A stretch of DNA of 5,917 nt from Sulfuricurvum sp. (lineage in GTDB: Bacteria > Campylobacterota > Campylobacteria > Campylobacterales > Sulfurimonadaceae), in contig JACXUE010000080.1 of assembly GCA_014764075.1 (NCBI GenBank), positions 1-5,917 of the forward strand. The letters run 5' to 3'. A model generated the notes under the pieces. That model did not search any database and was not told the DNA's origin. It saw nothing but the letters and a program-made list of their open reading frames with translations. Positions within the stretch are counted from its first letter, which is position 1; each line of letters starts with the position of its first letter. Shown here piece after piece: positions 1-5,801 of this stretch. The translations under genes and the position numbers were made by a program.

Positions 1-104
1 ACACATTTTACTTACATCTCAAAGAGAGTGAATTTCGGTTTAATCATAGGGGTAAAGATTTGTATGCTATAATGCTCAAAAGTTTAAGAAATTACCCTCT
101 TTAA
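1..104 (+). CDS. Transposase C-terminal end, IS1595 family (partial, cut by window edge)
   Basis: Reading from base 3, an open frame of 33 codons runs to a TAA at 102-104 and encodes a tail containing FYLHLKESEFRFNHRGKDLY. The aromatic-rich L-K-E-x-E-F-R-F-N-H-R block followed by a short basic/leucine tail is, from my memory of the family, the usual C-terminus of IS1595-type (ISXO2-like, PF12762) transposases, which cut and paste a small insertion sequence. Only the tail is visible, so catalytic residues, the left end of the element and intactness cannot be judged. It points the same way as the LPS genes and ends about 40 nt before the earliest possible start of the acyltransferase gene, in the place where Campylobacter has waaC. 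The family call rests on one motif; a coincidental frame is possible but less likely. Confidence 0.62.
   Translation, partial: TFYLHLKESEFRFNHRGKDLYAIMLKSLRNYPL
65..73 (+). promoter_or_regulatory. Candidate extended -10 promoter element within the transposase tail
   Basis: The bases TGCTATAAT form a perfect consensus -10 hexamer (68-73) preceded by the TG of an extended -10. No good -35 box lies 16-18 nt upstream (45-50 reads CATAGG), but sigma-70 promoters of Campylobacterota are known for a strong -10 and a poorly conserved -35. Transcription would start near base 80 and run into the acyltransferase and the rest of the operon. It overlaps transposase codons L-Y-A-I-M, so it may be fortuitous. 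It is the best promoter candidate seen upstream of the operon. Confidence 0.45.
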
Positions 105-121
105 ATTTGAATAAAAAATCG

Positions 122-134
122 GGTAAAGTTTACC
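122..134 (+). repeat. 13-nt inverted repeat in the IS/acyltransferase junction
   Basis: GGTAAAGTTTACC is a perfect 6-bp inverted repeat around one central base. The octamer GGGTAAAG also occurs at 50-57 inside the transposase tail and again at 121-128. The repeat could be part of the right end of the insertion sequence, or a small operator-like site. As an RNA hairpin it would be weak (5 bp, 3-nt loop) with no U-run, so it is not a convincing terminator. The other end of the element is outside the window, so the IS boundary cannot be fixed. Confidence 0.3.
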
Positions 135-144
135 AGGCTCATCT

Positions 145-1128
145 TTGTATTTTGCCAAATCTAAACCAATCGGCAAAATCTTATGTTTATTCAGAGGGTT
201 CTATTATATAATTGGATCAAAAAAAGAGGAGTTTCCTATCGATTTCATCTATCTCTTATTCTTTCATCTCTTTCAATTTTCGATTCGGATTCTTCCTTTA
301 AAAATACGTTTTTTTTTAATTCGTAAACTGGCTTATCTCATCTACATTTTGGATGCAAAGCACCGAAAAATTGCATTTGTCAATCTTGATATTGCCTATG
401 GTACTACTCTGAGCAAAGAATTAAAAGATGAAATCGTACGAAAAAGCTATGAAAATCTTCTATTTAATTTGGCCGATTTTATAGATAATCAGGGGATTTC
501 AAAAGAGTGCCTAGAGAAAAAAGTAATTTTTGTCAACGACCATTTTCTTCTCAACGAAAGAGCAAAGGGGTGCTCTGTTGTTTTAATGACTGCCCATTAT
601 GGCAATTGGGAACTACTATCACTTGCCATTGCTGCAAAGTATGGTCCTTTGAGTGTTGTCGGTCGTCCGTTAGATTCCACGATTATGAATACAATACTCA
701 AATCAAATCGTGAACAATACAACATTGAGATGCTTGATAAAAAAGGGGCTCTAAAGGGTATGATTTCTGCTATAAGAAAAGGGCGTTTATTGGGGTTATT
801 GGTTGATCAAAATACAGCTGAAAAAGAGGGGATACTAATCGACTTTTTTGGAAAAAAAGCACGACATACACCATCTGTAGCTATTTTGGCACGTAAATTG
901 AATGCTATCGTCATACCTGTTTTCATTTCGACTAAAGATCATATAACACATACGATTACATACTATCCACCGCTTCCTATCCAGCACAGTGAAGATATAG
1001 ATGCCGATATTTTTGCACATGTACAATCCCAAGCTGTGATCACTGAGCAAGTTATCCGAGCAAAACCGGATGAATGGTTTTGGCTTCACCAACGGTGGAA
1101 AAACCAATACGAATATCTTTATCAATAG
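145..1128 (+). CDS. htrB: Lipid A biosynthesis lauroyl-type acyltransferase (HtrB/LpxL family)
   Basis: This inner-membrane enzyme transfers a secondary acyl chain from acyl-ACP onto the Kdo-lipid A precursor. Numbered from the TTG at 145, the family signature is clear: the catalytic H-x4-E motif HYGNWE at residues 151-156, VDQN at 220-223 followed by a G-x-x-x-x-F-F-G-K-x-A block, and the C-terminal WFWLHQRWK at 311-319. A hydrophobic N-terminal anchor begins near residue 32 (IDFIYLLFFHLF). The TTG start gives 327 residues, about 30 more than usual. The first 31 residues do not look like the family, and a much better ribosome site precedes an ATC codon at 238, which would give about 297 residues. 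TTG 145 is listed because it is the only standard start upstream of the conserved region; the next in-frame TTG, at 349, would delete the anchor. The gene is AT-rich and opens the operon, 9 nt before waaL. Function is secure; the start is not. Confidence 0.9.
   Translation: MYFAKSKPIGKILCLFRGFYYIIGSKKEEFPIDFIYLLFFHLFQFSIRILPLKIRFFLIRKLAYLIYILDAKHRKIAFVNLDIAYGTTLSKELKDEIVRKSYENLLFNLADFIDNQGISKECLEKKVIFVNDHFLLNERAKGCSVVLMTAHYGNWELLSLAIAAKYGPLSVVGRPLDSTIMNTILKSNREQYNIEMLDKKGALKGMISAIRKGRLLGLLVDQNTAEKEGILIDFFGKKARHTPSVAILARKLNAIVIPVFISTKDHITHTITYYPPLPIQHSEDIDADIFAHVQSQAVITEQVIRAKPDEWFWLHQRWKNQYEYLYQ
221..240 (+). promoter_or_regulatory. Strong ribosome binding site facing an ATC codon (possible true htrB start)
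   Basis: AAAAAGAGGAG (221-231) is a near-ideal Shine-Dalgarno sequence. Six bases later, at 238, comes ATC followed by codons for DFIYLLFF, which is where the conserved part of HtrB proteins begins. In most relatives an ATG would be expected here. Either this gene starts at a rare ATC codon, or an ATG has mutated and translation now relies on the weakly supported TTG at 145. Confidence 0.55.
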
Positions 1129-1132
1129 GTGG
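1127..1132 (+). promoter_or_regulatory. Ribosome binding site of waaL
   Basis: AGGTGG overlaps the stop codon of the acyltransferase gene and sits 5 nt before ATG 1138. It favours ATG 1138 over the GTG at 1129, which abuts the stop codon and has no Shine-Dalgarno-like bases before it. Confidence 0.65.
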
Positions 1133-1137
1133 TTCAC

Positions 1138-2346
1138 ATGTATGCTACATCAGGCTTTCAAAGATTTCAAGAGTCAATCCAAAAACTGCATCATTACCTG
1201 CTGATAGCATTTGCATTCGCACTCCCTATCAGCGTGGGACTAACGAACCTATTGATAGGACTCATTGTTTTACTGTGGCTTTTTGAGGGGAATTTTAAAA
1301 CAAAATACGACACCATCATTCATCATCCTCTTGCTGTTTGGATTCTTCTTTTTTTGGCTGCTCATCTGATTGGATTACTTTGGAGTGAAGACTTAAAATG
1401 GGGGAGTAATATACTCAAAAAAGAGGCTAAACTTTTACTTGTCCCCATTTTTCTGACGATCATACAACCAAAGTATTTTAAAAATTATCTTTTGGCGTTT
1501 ATCGTTGCGATCTCCTTTTCAGAACTGGTTTCTTATGGTATTTGGCTCGAATGGATTCCTCCGACCTCATCGTGCGATCCATACTCACCTACCCCTTTTA
1601 TGAGTCATATATCTTATTCCCCATTTTTGGCTTTTACTATTTATCTCTTACTGCATGAGTTGTTGTTTGATGCAAAATTGAGTGAACGACAAAAATGGAT
1701 AGCAATCTTTTTTACAATCTCCATGACATTCAACCTTTTTATCTCAGGTGGACGTGCAGGACAGGTTGGTTTTTTTACTCTTATCACGCTGATTATTTTT
1801 CAATTTTTTCATCGTAATCTTTTCAAAGCAGCAGCTCTAGTAACTGCTATTCTCCCTATTGTCTTTATAAGTATGTATTCGTTATCGTCAAGTTTTCATT
1901 CACGTATCGATATGGCAATCAACGAAATAAACACATATGATCAAACTGCAAAGACTTCCGTAGGGCAACGAATCACCTTTGTTAAGAATACCTTGCCCAT
2001 CATTTTGGAGCACCCCCTTTTGGGAGTAGGCACAGGTGATTTTCGACTTGCATACACCACCGTCAATGAACAAAATTCTCCCTTGATCTCAGTGCCTGAT
2101 CAGCCCCATAACATGTATTTGTTAGTTCTCTCTCAATTAGGCATTTTTGGATTAATCCCTTTTCTCATGATTTTTATCACCCAGTTGCGTATTTCCATGA
2201 AAAAGATATCTCCCTATTATCGGTTACAAGCAGCCTTACCGCTTCTCTTTATAGTAATAATGTTGAGCGATTCATATTTGCTGGGTCATTTTACGACAAT
2301 GCTGTTTGTCTTCTTTAGCGCATTGCTCTTCAAGGAGTATTCATGA
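1138..2346 (+). CDS. waaL: O-antigen ligase (WaaL, Wzy_C/PF04932 family)
   Basis: WaaL is a polytopic inner-membrane enzyme that moves undecaprenyl-diphosphate-linked polymer onto the finished lipid A-core on the periplasmic side. The 402-residue protein shows roughly ten to twelve hydrophobic segments, for example near residues 20-49, 64-84, 112-138, 182-220, 225-246, 325-350 and 363-399. SGGRAG at 203-208 is the usual short motif of the family. The long hydrophilic loop between about 247 and 324 holds a conserved-type arginine (GQRITF, R278) and ends in PHNMYL with H324, the Arg and His known to matter in this family. ATG 1138 is chosen for its ribosome site; GTG 1129 would add three residues. 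Its last codons overlap the next start as ATGA. Polymerases of the Wzy type share this fold, so a polymerase role is a lesser alternative; the core-gene context favours ligase. Confidence 0.8.
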   Translation: MYATSGFQRFQESIQKLHHYLLIAFAFALPISVGLTNLLIGLIVLLWLFEGNFKTKYDTIIHHPLAVWILLFLAAHLIGLLWSEDLKWGSNILKKEAKLLLVPIFLTIIQPKYFKNYLLAFIVAISFSELVSYGIWLEWIPPTSSCDPYSPTPFMSHISYSPFLAFTIYLLLHELLFDAKLSERQKWIAIFFTISMTFNLFISGGRAGQVGFFTLITLIIFQFFHRNLFKAAALVTAILPIVFISMYSLSSSFHSRIDMAINEINTYDQTAKTSVGQRITFVKNTLPIILEHPLLGVGTGDFRLAYTTVNEQNSPLISVPDQPHNMYLLVLSQLGIFGLIPFLMIFITQLRISMKKISPYYRLQAALPLLFIVIMLSDSYLLGHFTTMLFVFFSALLFKEYS

Positions 2347-3431
2347 AATCAATCCTCATCATTATCCAGCGTTCAAACGGTGATGTTTTTTTAAGTGAAC
2401 CTCTCATCCGTACACTGCACGAACACTATCCTTTAACAACAATCGATCTGTTAGTCAATGCCGATACCTTAGGAATTGCTAGAACTCTCCCTTTTATTGG
2501 AGACATTTATACGTATGATTACCATTGGAAAAAACAATCAAAGCACTACCGTTTAATACAAGAGATCACACTGTTCACATCCATCCGCAATAAATACGAT
2601 CTGGCTATCAGCCTTACGGCTAGCGATCGAAGTGTCCTTTATGCTTGGGCGGCAGGTCGCAAAAGCATTTCAGCTATTGAAGCCAAAAGCAGTAAATCAT
2701 GGTGGAAACGTCTGTTGCTCACTCAAACCTTCAAAGTTGACCCATCACGCCATATATTGCAGCATAATATGATTCCTCTTGATATTATGTCTATCCCTTA
2801 TGAAACAATAACTCTACAAACTCGCTATTCTCAAAAAGCACAAGAGGGTCTCTACTCACTCCCTTTTTCACTTAAAAAGCCATTTCTTATTTTTCATCCC
2901 AGTGCCCAATACAACTATAAAATCTATCCAACTGTTTTGCGCAATCGTTTGCTGAACTACCTTGATTCCCTCAATATTCCAATTGTAATTACAGGGGGAA
3001 AATCGGACATAGATATACAGATTTCTCTCGAACTCCCTAAGTTACCAAACCTGATAAATCTAATCGGTTCAACATCATTAGAGGAATATATCGCTTTATG
3101 TGATCATGCTTCCGCCTATATTGGAATGGATACGCTTAATATGCATATCGCAAGTGCACTCAATAAGCCTATTTTCGCCATTTTTGGTCCTACATTGATT
3201 AAAACTTGGTCTCCATGGTCGAACTCCCTACAAACCCATGCCACGGAACCAAAGCCTATACAAAAATATGGTAACATTACCCTCTTCATGGCAGATATAC
3301 CCTGCGTCCCATGCGGTAAAGCAGGGTGTGACGACCGCCACGGTAAAAGTGAATGTTTTGACCTTATCCCACCTGAAATCATCTTTGAGGAGGTAGCACG
3401 TTGGCTTACCCCATCAGCGTCACGATCCTAA
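2343..3431 (+). CDS. Glycosyltransferase family 9, heptosyltransferase-like
   Basis: A soluble or peripheral cytoplasmic GT-B enzyme, probably adding a heptose (from ADP-heptose) to the LPS inner core. The N-terminus has the family's nucleotide-fold start and a G-D pair at residues 13-14 (RSNGDVFLSEP), where D14 matches the catalytic aspartate of WaaC/WaaF. The C-terminal donor domain has IFHPSA, ITGGKSD, DTLNMHIASAL (D263, H268) and IFGPT (281-284) followed by W-S-P-W, all typical GT9 features. A cysteine set (C321, C324, C329, C338) lies near the C-terminus, as in many GT9 proteins. At 362 residues it is slightly long for the family. Translation begins at the ATGA overlap with waaL, with AAGGAG (2332-2337) 5 nt before the ATG. 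It is not WaaF, whose gene begins at 5798; a third heptosyltransferase (WaaQ-like) is the best guess, but the acceptor and even the sugar are not proven. Confidence 0.82.
   Translation: MKSILIIIQRSNGDVFLSEPLIRTLHEHYPLTTIDLLVNADTLGIARTLPFIGDIYTYDYHWKKQSKHYRLIQEITLFTSIRNKYDLAISLTASDRSVLYAWAAGRKSISAIEAKSSKSWWKRLLLTQTFKVDPSRHILQHNMIPLDIMSIPYETITLQTRYSQKAQEGLYSLPFSLKKPFLIFHPSAQYNYKIYPTVLRNRLLNYLDSLNIPIVITGGKSDIDIQISLELPKLPNLINLIGSTSLEEYIALCDHASAYIGMDTLNMHIASALNKPIFAIFGPTLIKTWSPWSNSLQTHATEPKPIQKYGNITLFMADIPCVPCGKAGCDDRHGKSECFDLIPPEIIFEEVARWLTPSASRS
3387..3394 (+). promoter_or_regulatory. Strong ribosome binding site fixing a TTG start
   Basis: GAGGAGGT is a near-perfect Shine-Dalgarno sequence embedded in the last codons of the GT9 gene. 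It lies 6 nt before TTG 3401 and decides that rare-codon start for the next gene. Confidence 0.8.
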
Positions 3432-4147
3432 CAAAAAATTCTCAAACTCACCTCGAATCGTGTCTTAATGCACTGAGAGGATTTGGAGATATCGTCATTC
3501 TCGACAACGGTTCAACCGATTCGACCATGGAGATTGCCGCACGCTATTCCAACGTCCGAATCATTGAACACCCCTTTATTGGATTCGGACCACTCAAAAA
3601 TCTCGCCATCACCCATGCCCACTACGACTGGATACTCTCTATCGATAGTGATGAAATTGCCGACATTTCCCTAATCAACGAAATTTCGTCTTTGGAACTT
3701 TCAGACCCTAATGTAATCTATTCAATCCCCCGAAATAATTACTACAACGGACGTCTTGTTCGGTGTTGTGGCTGGTATCCCGACAGAGTGCTGCGGTTAT
3801 TCAACCGATCCTACACTAGGTTCAATGACGCACAGGTGCACGAGAGCCTCATCCTAAAAGGAGAGGTGAAAATCACCGAACTAAAAGGTCATCTGAACCA
3901 TTTTTCATTTGCCAACGCTTCAGAATTGATCGATAAAATGCAAACGTATTCCACCCTTTACGCGAATCAAAGTTCAAAACATTCCTCACCGAGCAAAGCC
4001 TTTTGGCGGGCTCTGTTCGCTTTTATCAAAAATTACCTCTTGCAAAAAGGGTTTCTATGTGGTTATGAGGGGCTATTGATCAGCATTTCGAACGCTAACG
4101 GCGTTTTTTATAAATATATCAAACTGTACGAAAAGAACCGTTCATGA
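3401..4147 (+). CDS. Glycosyltransferase family 2, WaaE/LgtF-like (core glucosyltransferase type)
   Basis: A GT-A fold enzyme of 248 residues acting at the cytoplasmic membrane face. It opens with SVTILTKN (6-13), the DNGSTDST donor loop (35-42) and the metal-binding DSD at 82-84 (SIDSDE). GWYPDRVLRLF (124-134) and VHES (H147) belong to the WaaE/KdtX/LgtF branch, as does the C-terminal NANGVFYKYIKLYE. Known members add a beta-linked glucose to the first heptose of the inner core (LgtF in Haemophilus and Neisseria, the N-terminal part of Cj1135 in C. jejuni); the same role is inferred here. The TTG start is supported by GAGGAGGT 6 nt upstream and places the start inside the GT9 gene, with a 31-nt overlap. 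It ends in an ATGA overlap with the next gene. Residue 220 is Cys in GFLCGYEG, where I recall Asp in relatives. Family is firm; the sugar is inferred. Confidence 0.87.
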   Translation: MAYPISVTILTKNSQTHLESCLNALRGFGDIVILDNGSTDSTMEIAARYSNVRIIEHPFIGFGPLKNLAITHAHYDWILSIDSDEIADISLINEISSLELSDPNVIYSIPRNNYYNGRLVRCCGWYPDRVLRLFNRSYTRFNDAQVHESLILKGEVKITELKGHLNHFSFANASELIDKMQTYSTLYANQSSKHSSPSKAFWRALFAFIKNYLLQKGFLCGYEGLLISISNANGVFYKYIKLYEKNRS

Positions 4148-4944
4148 GGGTATCGCTCATCATTACCACTTATAACTGGTCCGAAGCGCTTGAACTATCC
4201 ATTTTGAGCGCACTTACACAAACCCGACTTCCCGATGAGATAATTATCGCCGATGATGGAAGCACATCCCAAACGGCTCAAGTGATTGAAAAGATTAGAG
4301 CTGAAGCTTCTACCCCAATCATCCATTCGTGGCAGGAGGACGATGGCTTCCGAGCCGCTATGTCACGCAATCGGGCAATTGCCCGATCTAGTGGGGAGTA
4401 CATCATCATGATCGATGGCGATATGGTGCTAGATCCCCATTTTATTGCCGATCACCTTGCCTCAGCTCAAGAGGGGTATTTCGTTCAGGGGGGACGAATC
4501 CTACTCTCTGCCTCCCGAACCAAAAGAATGTTACAGGAAAAAAATATTTCGATACGATGGTATCACCAAGGGGTCTCAAACCGCAAAAACGGCATCCGCT
4601 CCCCACTTCTTAGTGCCCTTTTTTCGATCCAATATCCTTCTCTCAAAGGTATCAAAACCTGTAATTTTGCCCTTTTCCGTTCTGATATTCTTAAGGTGAA
4701 TGGTTTTGATAACGCTTTTGTAGGATGGGGTCGTGAAGACAGTGAATTTGCTAACCGCCTCTTGTGTGCCGGAGTCAAACGCTTTAATCTAAAGTTTGCG
4801 GCAGCTGCCTACCATCTTTATCATAGTGAAAACACCCGTTCTGCTTTACCTGAAAATGATTTACGGCTATACAGGAGCATCAGTGAAAAACGAACATGGT
4901 GCGAAAATGGGATAAAACTATTTTTAAACAAGGAGTCGCTATGA
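4144..4944 (+). CDS. Glycosyltransferase family 2 with galactosyltransferase-type C-terminal domain
   Basis: A 266-residue cytoplasmic GT-A enzyme. The N-terminal half has SLIITTYN (4-11), IIADDGST (34-41), the acceptor-side RNRAIA run and the metal-binding DGD at 91-93 (MIDGDMVLDP). The C-terminal half carries KTCNFALFRSDILKVNGFD and then WGREDSEF (195-202), the hallmark of the Glyco_transf_7C domain (PF02709), which in known enzymes helps bind UDP-Gal or UDP-GalNAc. Bacterial proteins with this pairing include chondroitin-synthase-like and LPS or capsule transferases. A hexose or N-acetylhexosamine addition to the outer core is a fair inference, but donor and linkage are unknown. The start overlaps the previous stop as ATGA and has only a weak AAAAGA-type ribosome site, so its translation is probably coupled to the gene before. 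It ends in another ATGA overlap. A perfect 18-bp palindrome lies in its coding sequence at 4370-4387. Confidence 0.85.
   Translation: MRVSLIITTYNWSEALELSILSALTQTRLPDEIIIADDGSTSQTAQVIEKIRAEASTPIIHSWQEDDGFRAAMSRNRAIARSSGEYIIMIDGDMVLDPHFIADHLASAQEGYFVQGGRILLSASRTKRMLQEKNISIRWYHQGVSNRKNGIRSPLLSALFSIQYPSLKGIKTCNFALFRSDILKVNGFDNAFVGWGREDSEFANRLLCAGVKRFNLKFAAAAYHLYHSENTRSALPENDLRLYRSISEKRTWCENGIKLFLNKESL
4370..4387 (+). repeat. Perfect 18-bp palindrome inside a GT2 gene
   Basis: ATCGGGCAATTGCCCGAT equals its own reverse complement. It falls on codons for N-R-A-I-A-R-S, a conserved run whose codons (CGG GCA ATT GCC CGA) are symmetric, so it may be chance. It could fold into a short mRNA hairpin or serve as a binding site; nothing else around it supports either. 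Confidence 0.5.
4930..4935 (+). promoter_or_regulatory. Ribosome binding site fixing the third GT2 start at 4941
   Basis: AAGGAG lies 5 nt before ATG 4941. This supports ATG 4941 over the in-frame ATG at 4896, which would add 15 residues unlike a GT2 N-terminus and deepen the overlap with the preceding gene. Confidence 0.75.
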
Positions 4945-5801
4945 CCATCAGCGGTTTTACGTTTCTCAAAAACGGAGTGATGCTAGGGTATCCCTTCATC
5001 GAGTCAATCCGCTCCATCCTTCCTATTGTTGATGAATTCGTTGTCGCATTAGGACCATGCGAAGACGATACAAAAGAGCGGCTTTTGGCGATGAACGAGC
5101 CGAAACTGAGGATCATTGAATCGGCATGGTGCGACCACATGCGAGCCAAAGGGTATGTCTATGGACAGCAAAAAATGGTGGCGCAGTTTAACTGCACAGG
5201 AGAATGGGCATTCTATCTCGAAGCCGACGAGGTGATACATGAAAATGATCTAGAAGCGATCAAAAATGCCTGTATCCATTATCGTGATGATTCCGAAGTC
5301 GAAGCACTGGTATTCGATTACCTCCATTTTTATGGCAACAAAAACACCTATCTCTGGTCACCAGGATGGTATCGCCGTGCACCGCGACTTATCAAAACTT
5401 CGGTTCGCAGTTATTCACCCGATGGTCTATTTTGGCTAGTATTGAAAAAAAATAAAATTGGACGCTATCCCAAAGCAGCCCTGATTGGGGCAACGATGTA
5501 TCACTACGGATGGATTCGTAGCGAAGAGCAGATGAATCGTAAAAGCGAAAAAGTGAACGGCTACTGGGACAAAGCCCCCCAGAAAATTGACTATTCACAA
5601 ATCGACGGAAAAATCCTCCGTCGCTTCGAGGGGAATCATCCTGCCGCTGTCGCCCAATGGCTTCCTGAGGCCGAAGGAGTATTTCAAAGTGATCCGACAT
5701 ACATCCCGACCCCCAAAGAGAAAAAACACCGAATCATGCTTACAATTGAATCTATGTTCGGTTTAGAACTAAGTAAGAAACATTTCAAGCTTGTACGATG
5801 A
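4941..5801 (+). CDS. Divergent glycosyltransferase family 2 protein
   Basis: A 286-residue protein with a GT-A-like N-terminus: TISGFTFLKNG (2-12) as first strand, a Y-P-F-I-E-S-I-x-S-I-L-P helix, VDEFVVALG (30-38) and a D-D-T (42-44) in place of the usual D-G-S-T-D. The likely metal site is YLEADEV (EAD at 94-96), an E-x-D variant of DxD. The C-terminal half contains YLWSPGWYRRAPRLI and MYHYGWIR, typical of a poorly characterised GT2 branch in core and surface-sugar loci. It should act in the cytoplasm on the growing core, but substrate and linkage are not readable. ATG 4941 is chosen for AAGGAG 5 nt upstream and the ATGA overlap with the previous gene; the in-frame ATG 4896 would extend it by 15 residues that do not resemble the family. 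The stop overlaps the waaF start as ATGA. Sure of a GT2-like enzyme, not of its role. Confidence 0.78.
   Translation: MTISGFTFLKNGVMLGYPFIESIRSILPIVDEFVVALGPCEDDTKERLLAMNEPKLRIIESAWCDHMRAKGYVYGQQKMVAQFNCTGEWAFYLEADEVIHENDLEAIKNACIHYRDDSEVEALVFDYLHFYGNKNTYLWSPGWYRRAPRLIKTSVRSYSPDGLFWLVLKKNKIGRYPKAALIGATMYHYGWIRSEEQMNRKSEKVNGYWDKAPQKIDYSQIDGKILRRFEGNHPAAVAQWLPEAEGVFQSDPTYIPTPKEKKHRIMLTIESMFGLELSKKHFKLVR

Noticed and set aside
122..134. Rho-independent terminator between the transposase and htrB
   Set aside because: The inverted repeat gives at best a 5-bp stem with a 3-nt loop and is not followed by a T-run.
183..328. ATG-initiated frame across the start of htrB in another phase
   Set aside because: No ribosome site, phenylalanine/serine-rich low-complexity product, and it overlaps the conserved acyltransferase N-terminus.
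835..1137. Antisense open frame of 100 codons under the acyltransferase gene
   Set aside because: It lies wholly opposite conserved HtrB coding sequence and its translation shows no recognisable domain; it is a shadow frame.
1129..1137. GTG at 1129 as the waaL start
   Set aside because: It has no ribosome site, while AGGTGG at 1127-1132 is well spaced for ATG 1138.
3116..3382. Antisense open frame of 88 codons under the GT9 gene
   Set aside because: It mirrors the conserved donor domain and cysteine region of the real gene; no independent support.
3639..3648. 10-bp palindrome CTATCGATAG
   Set aside because: It encodes the conserved S-I-D-S of the DxD motif, and a 10-bp palindrome is expected by chance in a window this size.
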